DNA from: Heliopora coerulea | Taxonomy: Eukaryota > Cnidaria > Anthozoa > Scleralcyonacea > Helioporidae | DNA length: 64,000 nucleotides | Direction: 5' to 3' | Assembly (NCBI GenBank): GCA_030142905.1 | Contig: JASJOG010000100.1 | Span: forward strand, 248,001 to 312,000 | Shown: piece by piece, positions 11,164-23,100 of the stretch | Position numbering within the stretch: position 1 is the first letter of the stretch | How the letters are laid out: each line of letters starts with the position of its first letter | The notes under the pieces: model-generated | Told to the model about the DNA's origin: nothing | The model's input: only the letters and a program-made list of their open reading frames with translations | The model's database searches: none | Position numbers and translations under genes: made by a program

Positions 11164-14100
11164 ATAGATACACAATGCGAAAATTTTTCTCCCTAGTCAC
11201 CACGCGTGTAACAGGACTCCACGCACGTCGAAATTAGATTATTGTTATTGCGTTAATTGTTTTACATTCTTGTTAAAAAAACAAGAGACAAAAGTGAAGC
11301 TCCTAATTTATTATGACCTTGAAGTTTTCATCTGGGCATGTTAGTTTTGCCCCTCAACTTGTCCAAATATGGCGACAATCAATTTTGCCCCCGCGATTCA
11401 GTGACATTTAGTTACACTGCCCCTTCTAGTTAATTTATGATTTCTATGTTCTCATCCCCTAAAGATGAATAGCATCAATGTATAAAATGTGCTTAGATGG
11501 ATGAATATCATCTATCTAAGGAAAACTTAGAAAAGGATTAGAGTTAGGATTAGGGTCAGGGTTAGGTTTAGAAATGAGGTTAAATCACCTGCGGGGGACA
11601 GTTAACCAGCCTCTTATCCCTTCTTATAAATATTTTAAAAATATACCCCACCATGCACCCCTGACCATCCATCCCATTAAGTTCCCCAACTAAATCACCC
11701 AAACAACAACCTATTGCATATGGGTGCCTTCATTTCCCTTAGATATATGATATTCGTCTTTCTGCCACGTTTTGTCAGTGTTGATGGTGTTTTTCTTTTC
11801 AAGGTGTGAGACTGGGCTGGCATTGCGTAACTAGCGACTACCAGAATTAAGCAGGGATTTGAAAACGGGATTGCGCCCGCCAAACGTCCGCTGGCTAATA
11901 CGCTAGAGGTCGTCGGTTATTTTTATAGTTATCAGGGCTCAGTATTGTTCGCAAACAAGGTCGTTTATTTTAAACATCGGCTAGTGGTAGACCAGGGGGA
12001 AAAGGTAGCTTTGTAATAAAAATTAAGGCCCAGCAAAGGATGCGTATAACAGCCATAGGTTGAAGTGTTTTAAAACATGTTTAATTCTAACGTTTCTTTG
12101 CGTCTCACAACATCATCAGAGTGTGGAAAATACCATACTCTGATGATGTTGCGAGACGCAAAGAAATGTTAGAATTAAACATGTTTTAAAACGCTTCAAC
12201 CTATGGCTTTCATACGCATCCTTTGCTGGGGCTTAATTTTTATTATAAAGGTCGTTTATTTACTTTAAAGTGTTTTCATTTGGTCCCTATCTAGGTCTAT
12301 TCGGCGCCAATTGCACCAACTTTTCATAATTATCTTAACTATTAAAACTGAACTTAGATATATGTTTAGATATATGTTTAGAATTTTTGGAGTAAGTTTT
12401 TCTAAATATTTATTTTAACCTACGATGTCAGCTTTCTCGGTGGATGGCAATCGAAGTATCCGGAGAACTCCGACGACTTTCTCCGGGGAGTTTACGAGGT
12501 CTTTTCTCTTACGTTCAAACATCCGATACGAACTGTAAGAGTAGGATTCTAATTTGATGTGGTGTCGGGGGACGGAGGCTTTTGCTGTCACTGCAGCGCC
12601 ACGAAAGGCTGGCTAGTTTCAGGTTATGTTTAACAAGCCGCAATAGCTTCACACCGGACTTTGCTGCAGCATTAATTTTGGTTTACAGAAGAAAATAGAG
12701 AGGGTATTTCATTTGATGGTCAATCTTGTTTGCTTGTCGTGAAAAAAAAATAAAGTAGAAAATTTTAAATAGTTTCATTAGTTTGCTGCATGTTATTCCA
12801 TTCGTATCGGCGTGTTTTCGTCGTCGTGAATTGCGCAAATCTGGTCGGTAGAAATCAAGAAAAAACAACCTTGTCTGGGTAATCAACCGCTTCCACGTGG
12901 CCACATGGTTGGAAAGAGCTGGTTGATGGATTGGAACGAGAAGAAGCGGCATACTGGAGAAACGTAAAGCTCGTCCAACCAATACGCTTTTTGTTTCGAG
13001 CTAGAAAGACCTAAAATACAGGTTAAAAAAAAATAAGACCAAAAGTTGAACCGTTCAGAATCCCAAACCAGCCAACGACTTAGAAACTCTAAAACAAAGC
13101 AAAATCTGAGGAAAAGTGACATCTTGAAAAACCTAAGATATTGGATGAAAAACGAGACAGAAAGTTGAAATGATCGCTTCTCTGCAGATTTTGCTTTGTT
13201 TCATACTTTTTAAAGTTGTTTCCACTGATGGTTATCAATAGACTGGATTTTGAGACAAATTTCAAGAGGTCTTCAAATTAGTCCATTATTTTAAGCTGCT
13301 GTACTGCAGTGGTTATAAGACAATCACTTTTAAAATGTTGTTGTACATAAGCAAAGAAATCCAGAGATTAATATGCTTATTAATACCTAAATCGAGTCTC
13401 ATATGTCTCATGTATTTTCCTGCAGGTCAGCAACCATATAAACTGTACTTCCGCGTTCGGTTTTTTCCAACTGAACCATCACGGGTCGCCGAAGATTTGA
13501 CAAGGTTAGGGCCTCTTAAATCGTAAAGACTTCATTTCACTCACGTTGTGCTGCAACACCATATTACAGTTGGGGTAAAGGACGTATTAGTATTAAGGGA
13601 CATGCATCATAAACTTGACGTACAGTGGGAATTTTGAAACCCTCTCGTTTGTCGACATTTCGTGAAATTTATCTCTTCACTGAAGTGCATCAAATAATAA
13701 AGGTTACATAGAGATTGACTTTCTGCTTCGTACATTGCTGTGTTGGCGTATTTGGAAGATTAGGTAATTACCACTAAAAGCTACCTATAAAATAGGCAGG
13801 TAACATTTCAATCTGCGGGCGGGATAAGACTTCTATTATTTTGCTCAGACTAACACTAGACTATTTTACTGATGAAGGGGGAGGTCCCGCAGTGAAAGGT
13901 TAATAGAATACCGAAATAAGAGGGATATACAAGTGCATTTTGAGAAGAAATAGTGCTATTATTGAGGCTTTTCCAAATTCCCAATAGGAAGCATAAGCAA
14001 ACACTTCGACAACGTCTACGGCGATGTGTTCATACGATAGAAATTTTCATTCAACAGAAAAGGAATGAATAATTGGAAGTCCCAAGAGTATTTTGAACAC

Positions 14101-17100
14101 CGTCCTACTTCTTCACAGTACGTCGTCGAGGACATTTCCACGGTTCCATGACTACGTTAACATACAATACGTATAACATTTCAGATTCTTTAAACGTTAA
14201 CCAACTGACCTAAGCTGCTGAGAAAAGTTTCAGAGGCGTAAACAACATTCACACTTCATTACAACGTCAGTAGAATGTTATTCTATTCAAATGTGTTTAG
14301 TTAAGCTACTTTGTGCAATGCCGTCGCCGTACTAGCTTGCTTCAACTCCCTGGTATATCGGACGCGACCCCTTAAGGTATATGACACCGAAAGCTTTAAG
14401 CCGTATTTAGTAAAAACGTTAAACCATGCCAATTTGAGTTGCTAGGAAGTGTTTAGCAGAAAGAAAATGAACATCCTCTGCTTAGTATGAGTGGTTTGCT
14501 TCGCGGCAGGACAATTTGAAGTACTTGTTTATTGGCGTTGGCATCGGAGCTTACTTATACTTCCTTGTATGAACATTGCAGCTTTTTTCCACAAGCGTTA
14601 TTTTTTTGCAGTCTTTGGAGGAAAAAAGTGTTATTTCCTTTTATATCTATCTTATTTGATCATTTCACTTAAAATATCCACGTTTCGTTCTAGACAAGGC
14701 GTGCTTCACAGATTAAAATTCCGGACGTGTCGTAGTTTTTCTAAATTACCACATTTATTGGATCGTTATTAAGAAAAATTCAAATTGAAAAGACCCATAA
14801 AAAAATCGAGTGAAATTGAGTAGCATGGGATTAGTGTAGTAAATAAAACTATTTGAAAAGAGTTTGTGAAATATCCCCCGTAGGAAATATTAGGGACCTT
14901 AAGATCTACGATGTCAACTCCAACGATTTGTCCTTCAATACAAAAGAATTTTTCATGCAAAACACAGAGAATGCATAATTATATTATTATTATTATACAT
15001 ATAATAATTATATTCTCCTGGACATTCTCAACTTCGTCGTCGTTCTGCATAAAACGTCACCCAAACTATTTTCACGTCTCAAGGACGACGTCAGCTCGCG
15101 GAATGGAAAAAAGCTGTTACTTGAGATGGAAATCATCCCAGGATTACAGTAGTTTAAGGGGACTGGAGGGTTTTAGGAGTCATACAACAAGCTACAAGTA
15201 TCAAGCACGGTGGTCGATAAACCGTGGGTTCTTGTTTTTGCCGAAATTTTAAAGAACGTCCTCCAAGTCGACTTCGTAGATCTTAAGGTCCCTATTATAC
15301 GAAATTAACACAACAAATTTCGTCATTCGCCTACATGCATTTGTCCAACTAAAAAACCAGGATTAATTTTGAAATTTTATTGAACTATCTAGATACCATA
15401 TGTATTTAAATATAAAGAAGGATCTAATGGAAGGAAGGTATTGTTTACACATGCCTATTTGGAGTTGCTTGAGTTGTCTTAAACTAGGATGCCATCTTAG
15501 CTTAAAATTTGATGCTTAGAAAAACAAACAGGGGCGTCAAAAGTGGGAGGCAGGAAGCGGTTGCCGCCAGTATCAGCGAATGGAGAGCATGGCGCTTAAA
15601 TGTTTATCACGTAATCGATTTTAAAAAAACTATTTTTATGTCTGTTTATTTACCTATGTTAACAGGCTAGGGCTAATTTTTGGCCATTAAATAGTGGATA
15701 GAAACAGTGTTTTGACAAAATTAATTGTCATTTTTACGGGAGAATAGTATTTTTTTCCTCCCGTGATCTCAAATTCCTTCCAGCACATCTGAAAAATTAA
15801 GTTGCTTGCATTAATTTTTTTCTAAACTCAAAGCTGAGAAGTCGAAATATGACTTTGAAAAACTCGTTTGATGGTGAATACGATCCATCTACGCCAGCCT
15901 AAATTTTATTTAAAGTAACTGTGAACTTGTTTTCACAGACAGTGGCAACCGAAGAAGTGATTGTTTTAGAGATTATTTAAACTTTATCAGTTGCAGCTTA
16001 AAATTTGATAAAGCATTCTATTTACTGATCGTCCCTCGTGTATTGATTTCAAATGTTTCCATGTTATTTCTTACTCAAGCTTTACCTGTCCCACTGAAAC
16101 TGCAGCTGAACTTTCATCACTAATCGTTCAATGTAAGTATCATGAGCACTTTGACAATCCTCCTGGTATTCCTTTAATTCCTTCGTTGAAGGCTACAGGT
16201 TTGATTACTATGGAGTCCCATACATTGTAGTTTTTAGTATATCTCAAGGTAAGAATGGGTCGAAGAGAGATCATGTTGGTTGCTGCTAATCCCAGCCATT
16301 CTCGTTTGTCCTGACTTTATGTAGTTAGAGTACAGTTGCACGTCTACTGCTGTCGCTACTTCATGCGGGAATTTCTTCTTTCTGTAAGTAGTGCATGGAC
16401 CACATTCCAGTACTCCTCGATGCCTGGCGGGATAAAACATGTGGTGTTTGTGTTCCGGTGTTTATTTATTTGCTCTGTTATGTGTCTGGCTTTGTCTTTA
16501 GTGCGAGGCAGAAATTAATGCTGTTATTCTTTCTTTACTTTTATTTTTCTGAAGCTGAAATCGGGGACTATCATCCAAAGTATTCGGCTGACCAGTACAT
16601 CAATGACCTTCAGCTGGTCCCCAACCAGGTACATGTTGATGATGTATTGGTTGTTTTCTTAAGATACAGTATGTATTACTATCATTGTTTTTGGTATCTT
16701 TCAGACTCCTGAATTCGAGGAAAGAGTTTTTCACTATCACAAACAAAATATGTAAGTTTTTAAAAGATGGTTAGAACCTTTGTTGCAAAAAGTATATGGT
16801 TAGCTCATTTTAAGACTTTCTTAATGACGTCATCAAAAATATCGTGTTAGAATGATTGCTTGTGCCTGAGATCCCAATTCGTGATACATACAGTACATAA
16901 TAGCTAGGTTTTACATGGTAGTTGTATACGGATCTGGCAGACCCTTATTGTGAGGGTAATTCTGTTGGGGTTAATAGGTTGTGTGATACGGTGTTTTAAC
17001 TTAATCCCCAAGGGTTTAAAGGGTCAAAGAGCATGACTATCATTTCAGTGTACCTGACAAAAACAGCTAACTAAAGATCTGTTAAAGTTTTCGTGCATGA

Positions 17101-20100
17101 TTTTTTTTTTATTCCGTTATTCTTTTTTCTCTTCCGTTTTTTACTTTTTATAGTCAGTTCTACATATAAAGTTGTAATCTGTTCGTGTATAACAATGGTT
17201 TGCGGGAAAGGTTTAGGTATACATTTCCAGTACGGTGGCTATGACGTTAAGTGAAAACACTGTAAGTAATGCCTGGCATCTACGCTCGACATTACTGACA
17301 ACTGAAAATGAAGAAGCGAAATTACGTTGCATTATGTTTGCCCACAATATTATATATGGTATTGTATTAATGCGTTACTTTCTTTTTGCGCCCACAGAGG
17401 ACTAAGTCCAGCTGACGCTGAACTGAAGTTTCTAGAAATCGCAAGAAGACTCGAATTGTATGGTTCAGAAGCACACAAGGCTACAGTAAGCATAAAATAA
17501 ATAAAGGAACGAGTGAATGAATGAACAAGTAAATGAAGTAAAAGAAGTCAAAGAATATTTGAATAGTGAACTGGAATTTTTCTCGCGTTATCATTGAAAA
17601 TAGAATTGGTTTAGCATGGCAGTAGGGCATCCAAAGTCAATTGAGATTGTCGGTTACTTCCGCTAAAGCTTTTTCGTTAATCGCTTCAGTCTGGGTAGCC
17701 AAGACGCTTGCAGACGTGAAGCTTAGTCAACATAGGCACAAACACTGTCCACTCAACTATGAAATAATCCTTGTGTTTTGTTGATGACGAAGAGTGACGA
17801 GTTCTTTTTTTTTCCTCAGAAAACAATAGAATTATGTCATGGTTGATTGGTTTGGGTGATGTCTACATGTACCAGGATTAAACAGCACCTGTTGAAGCAG
17901 GCATTAATTTACTGTTTAGAGATAAAACTTTAATAAGAATGATAGAAACTTGTCTTTTGTACAATTTAGTTTTAAAAGTTTAGAATATTCACGTGACCCG
18001 TTTGACAATGAAGTACTGCGCAATAACGAAAACTTTTCCCAAAATTAAATGAGAATATTTGTTAATATCGAAGAAGTAATTACTGAGAGCTTTACCCGAG
18101 TTTAAACTCCAAATGGTTTACGAAGACACAAAATTTTAGACGTCATTCAAACCTGCCTGCTATTTTGGAGAATACGTGTAGTGGAAAATTTTTCTTAAAT
18201 TTATGAACCTGCGGCAAGGGAGGTTTTTTCACTTGGTGAATTTTTCCGCACCGATCGACCTTTCTTTGTTTATTTTGAATTTCTCATTAGTTCTAGAAAT
18301 GGGCCTCTGAAGTGGCAGGGGATGGATTAGGCATAGGGGGAGGATGACAAGAGAAGTTACCTTCTCCCGGTATTTATTGCGTAATCAGCTCGAGAACATG
18401 TATTTTTTTGATGTAAGATGTGAATCGGGAGCTGTTTATAGACTGATGTAATTGTAAGTCGAACCAAGATTTATTTTTTAGTACAAAAAGGTGTGGTTGA
18501 CATTTGTGAAGGAAACACAAGAAAATCGTCCGGTGGAAAACAGTCTAAAGACCGTTTTAATAAGTGGAATTTGCCTACCTTTCCTATAATGTAAAGAACT
18601 AAATGCTGATAACAGCGCAGCCAATTTCGAAACCGTAGACGGTCGGACACATTATTACCCTAGATTCCATGGCTGAAACGGAAGTCATTGATCCCGCGGG
18701 GTTATTAGAGTTTTTTTTGCAAAATTACAGGTTGTCTAGTGGATAACTCAATGTCGTACAGTGCTAAAGAGTGTGGATCGAACCATGCATAGAACAGTTC
18801 ATCTTGATTTATGTTTTCCTTTTGTAATTTTTTTTCTCCACCTCCTTTAAAGAGTAAGATTTAGATTTATTATTTATATGATTAATTTTGTTTTTTTAAC
18901 GTAAAAATTTGTTTTTGGATAGGGTTAGATTTAGATTGTGGTTTAATGTCAAATGAACTTTGCTATGATGATGAGTCGGACCGTCCACAGTTTCGAAATT
19001 TGCGGCAACGCAAGCGCAAACAAAATTTACGTTTAAATCTAATTCACGTGCGGGCACAAGGGAGAGACAAAGGAACTTAGTTTGTTCCTTTTCGTAGCTT
19101 TTATGCTTGTGCATCAGTTCATTTCGCGTGCTTATGATTGCATTTCTTCTCAGGGATACTTCCTTTCTGTTGTCTTTTGCTTCGTTCTTGTGCTTGAGGC
19201 ATCCTCCTTTCCAAGACTGTCTTGGTGAAGGTGGAAATAAAACGAAAAGACGTTTAGAATAAAACAAAAGAATAAAACGGTAGATAGTAAAAGACGATGG
19301 TAGAAGGGGTTTTAAATTTAAAATCAGATGTATATATGTGTAGATCGTGTAAGTTATATAACTGAAATGTTAACGTTTTCTTTCAGGATTCTGACGGCTA
19401 TGATATAGAAATCGTGGTATGCTCTGAAGGAATTAAAATTTATCGTGGGACCAAGAGGGTTAACATTTTTGCTTGGTAAGCTCTTGTTATGTTGTTTTTT
19501 TAAAAATATTTTGTCCTTTTTTTTTTCCGTTTAATTAAATGATAATGCCACGAATTCAAAGTTAGAACGAAGACGTAAAAACCTTAAAAAACAAGTGATA
19601 GAAGTTCCTGGACGCAACAATAAGAAATGAGAGTGATCCATTTAAAAAATTAAAAAGTGGCAAGCCAGAAGGGTCACAAAACTGCCGAAACTTTGGGAAA
19701 GAAATCATGATGTTTCGAGCAAAGTTCTTTCGTTGAAGAGAAACGTGATGAAGCCTTCGCTTGATACGTCAGAATTCCCCTTCTCACGTTTCGGCAGTTT
19801 CCTGATCATTTTAGCTTTTTAGGCGTCGTTCAACACTGCCTGTGGAGCGTTCTTCTGCTATAACAAAGAAAAAGAATGGAAAAAATGAAAACATGATTAA
19901 GCGTGCCAACGTTGGGTACTACTACAAGACATCATCGATGTCTATTTATGCTTTTAGAGGGACATATTGCTTCCCAAACTAATGGCCTCTCGGTGTTATC
20001 GATCGAACTAAAACGGTCATTGTAAAACATTAGACTGATCTTAAGATTCTGATAACCACTTAAGAAATACCAAATGGATTCCCGTATTTGGATACTGTGA

Positions 20101-23100
20101 TCCAAACACGCGGGATGTTGCGAGACTTGAGAAAAGTGTAAAAAAAAAAAACACCACCTGCTAGGCGAGTGTTTTTGGCTTTTCAAAAGTCGAGCAACAT
20201 CCAAAGTGTTTGGATCCCAGTATTCAAACAAGGGAATCCATTTGGTATTTCTTTCATAAAATAACGACAGACGAATAGCAGTTAACTTAAATAGACCCAA
20301 TGATGAAGTAAGCAATTCTCCCGAAAATGATCAACTACCAATCAGAGACGAGCTTAAGAAGATCGAACCTTTGTCAGCAAAGCGAAGCCACTTCAACGCA
20401 GTGAAATGGAGAAAAAACAAGCGAGTTTTTAAAACTATTCGAAGGTACAGCAAGGCACCAAGTGCTTGAATCACAGTATTTAAACTCACGAAGACCGTTA
20501 CGTGTTTCTTGTATAAAATAATAGACTGAACTTGCTAGACAAACTTCAGTACACTTTTGGCGGGAAATTTTCCGTGTTTGGATACTCTTATCCAAACACG
20601 AGTGTAAAGCAATCGGAGCTCGCGAACGAGTCGCGTTATTTTTTAAAGACAGATCATGGTTCATTCCATATACTGGCCTATCTAATAGAATAGCTTGATT
20701 AGAAAATCACTTTATGCACCATGGGGAAGATCAAAAGGCAAACCCAAAGAAGAGTTAGATCCTATTGTGTTTCACAACAGCTTTTTGCATTTTAAAAAGT
20801 TCTCGAACTTTAAAGGCAGCAGTCCAGGAGTCAACTTACACAGAACGACTTGTTGAAATGCTTGTGCAAACAGGATAATGGTTACGAGTTCAGCTTCAGA
20901 AGAAATCTTTGTAGGCAAAATAATTAACGTAAGGCTAGGGCAATACTAACTTTGAACAGATAATATAAACTTTTGTTTGGTTGCACTGCCTAATATGTCC
21001 ATAACATGAGCAGCACGGGTGAAATGATTCCTTATCAATAGGAACTAAAGCATACATGCCAACATATGTATATGTGAAACTGGTACGGTCGAGCGCCGAA
21101 GGCGCGAGAAACATCTAGGGGGGTCTAGGAGCATGATGTTTCGTATGATATATGGGGGCATTCGTGCGCCGTATGTATCATAAATTACTTCTTGTAAGCT
21201 TTTGTTAACGGAGATGTCAGGCTGGGTCATGCATGTCGATGTTTGGCGTTCATGATGAACGCCTAAGGGCTAACATGCATGCCTCAGTCATGGTGATGGC
21301 CTATTTTCAGTCACTGCCGAGAGATTTTTGCTTGGAGATTGTCATAAACTTAACCGAAAATCCTTTTTGTTTCTGTCTTTTTTTAAATTTGTCAAACCGG
21401 TATGCAAATAGTAGAAAATATTTAAAGCGGTACTATTTCATGCATTGTCGGTACGGAGGTACATTAGCACTCAAATCGGTACTGTACCGCCTAAATCGGT
21501 ACGGTTGGCATGTATGCTAAAGTTCTTTCCTTACTCCAGCGTCTTAGTAATCCGTTTTTCTACTTTTTAATAAGTCCTTGAATGTAGTACAAGTAAGTAC
21601 ATGAAACGGAAATTTTAACTCGTACTTTCGATAGCCCAACAGGTAGATCGGCCGACCGGTATACCGAAGGTGCGAGTTCAAATCCCGCTCGAGTCAACAT
21701 TTTTCAGTTGGCTTCGGCAGTGTATGATTATCATGGAAAATTTTCTGTTTATGCATCTCTGAGGATGATTCTGAAATAGAACTGAAACACTGCACATCTT
21801 CTAATAGATAAGCGTCAAGTTGTTGCGAGAATATCTCGTGCACTTAAGTTGGATAAAAACTCGATTCCAATCCATGTGGACTCAATAGCTCAACAGGCAG
21901 AGCGGCGGACCGGAATCCCGAAGGAGTGAGTTCAAGTCCCGCTCGAGTCAATATTTTTCATTTGACTTCGGCAGTGTCAGAATATCACGGAGAAATTTCT
22001 GCTAGCATTTGTTGTATTACATAAAATGTATGTCCCATTCAAAATCTCTTTCAACAATGACCCAAGATCCTTTTGACAACAGGTTTTAACCAAAGAAATG
22101 ATGAACGGTTGCGAGACACACTTAGCGTAGTTATTTGCGATATTCCATTTTCTCATCCAGTAGAACGTTTGACCAGTTCTAGTTACAATATAATCCTGAG
22201 TGGATTTAATTACTCTGTATATCTTGAGGTAGTACACGTTTTTGAGCGTCTCGGAGTGGTGCATGTAGTCCTCTTGGTAACAAGATAAATTCAGAAAAAA
22301 GCCTGATTGATGGGTCCTCTGAATACTGTGTTTTGTTTTTCACTCCCATCAGGACTGGGATTTCCACATAATCTGTAAATTTAATTTCAGGTCAAGAGTG
22401 GAGAAGGTGTTATTCAATCGTAAAAATTTTTACATCCAGTTGTTACCAGATGTGGATCGCGTAAGTATCATTGTGTTTTGCTCGTAAAGTCGTTGTGGTG
22501 AAGGTTGAGGACGCCTCATAAGTTATTGCGCCATAGCCCAATAACGTTGGCGGATTTGGCGAGGATGCAGGGGGAACCCACCGGTCAGCAAATGCACCCT
22601 CCCAGGAAGGAAAAGGAGTTTTGTACGGTCATCTTTTGGGACAAGCTGAAAATTCTAGTTTCAGAGCGCTTCTAATTCTCAAATGTTCCGGATGAACTTA
22701 TCCCTGAATCCCCGAAAAAGGGATAATTTTGAGATAGTTGAAATATTTTGACGGGTACTTGCCGCCCTCTTACTAAACGCCTCCTCCCCTCGAACTCCAT
22801 ATTTGCTATAGCTTAAATACATTGTACATCATATGCCGTCCACTCAGCGAAGTTTGAATGTTTTTAAGTATATTCTTACTTACACAAGCTTTTGTGAATG
22901 ACCCTTAACTCGTTAACGGTCTGTATCCAGTATATCGGACTCTTAGAACAAACGAACAAGTGAGAAAAACAAAGAACTGAAGAAAACTAACTCGGCCATT
23001 AAAAGGGTAATGACCCTATTTAGACGGTACGACTGACATATACGATTAACTCAACACAGTCTTCTGGCCATATTCGTACATAAGTAAGCCAATCGTGAAC

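Larger units (their letters stand above)
8853..13425 (+). other. Intron 2
   Basis: 4.6 kb holding the Crypton-like relic, a TA run, a telomere-like patch and a 233-bp foldback element. An ORF at 9608-9889 (minus, 93 aa, Lys-rich) is not recognised. The remainder shows nothing I can name. Confidence 0.6.
21604..21990 (+). mobile_element. Tandem pair of tRNA-bearing retrozyme-like units
   Basis: The first unit is 5'-truncated (tRNA-like module 21624-21696, GCAGTGT 21717-21723). The second is full: CTGAGGA 21759-21765, hairpin 21767-21783, GAAA 21784-21787, tRNA-like module 21879-21950, GCAGTGT 21971-21977. The predicted cleavage points after 21724 and after 21978 are 254 nt apart, which defines the monomer. 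Stem II of the second unit has decayed (GAACT instead of GAATC). Confidence 0.8.
19476..22390 (+). other. Intron 9, dense in small transposable elements
   Basis: 2.9 kb that holds, in order, a foldback (19678-19800), two related palindromic repeats (20061-20650), a TIR element with 6-bp duplication (21051-21516) and a tandem retrozyme-like pair (21604-21990). Confidence 0.75.

Noticed and set aside
18896..19267. 123-aa minus ORF in intron 8
   Set aside because: No domain, signal or repeat support; length is within chance for AT-rich DNA of this size.
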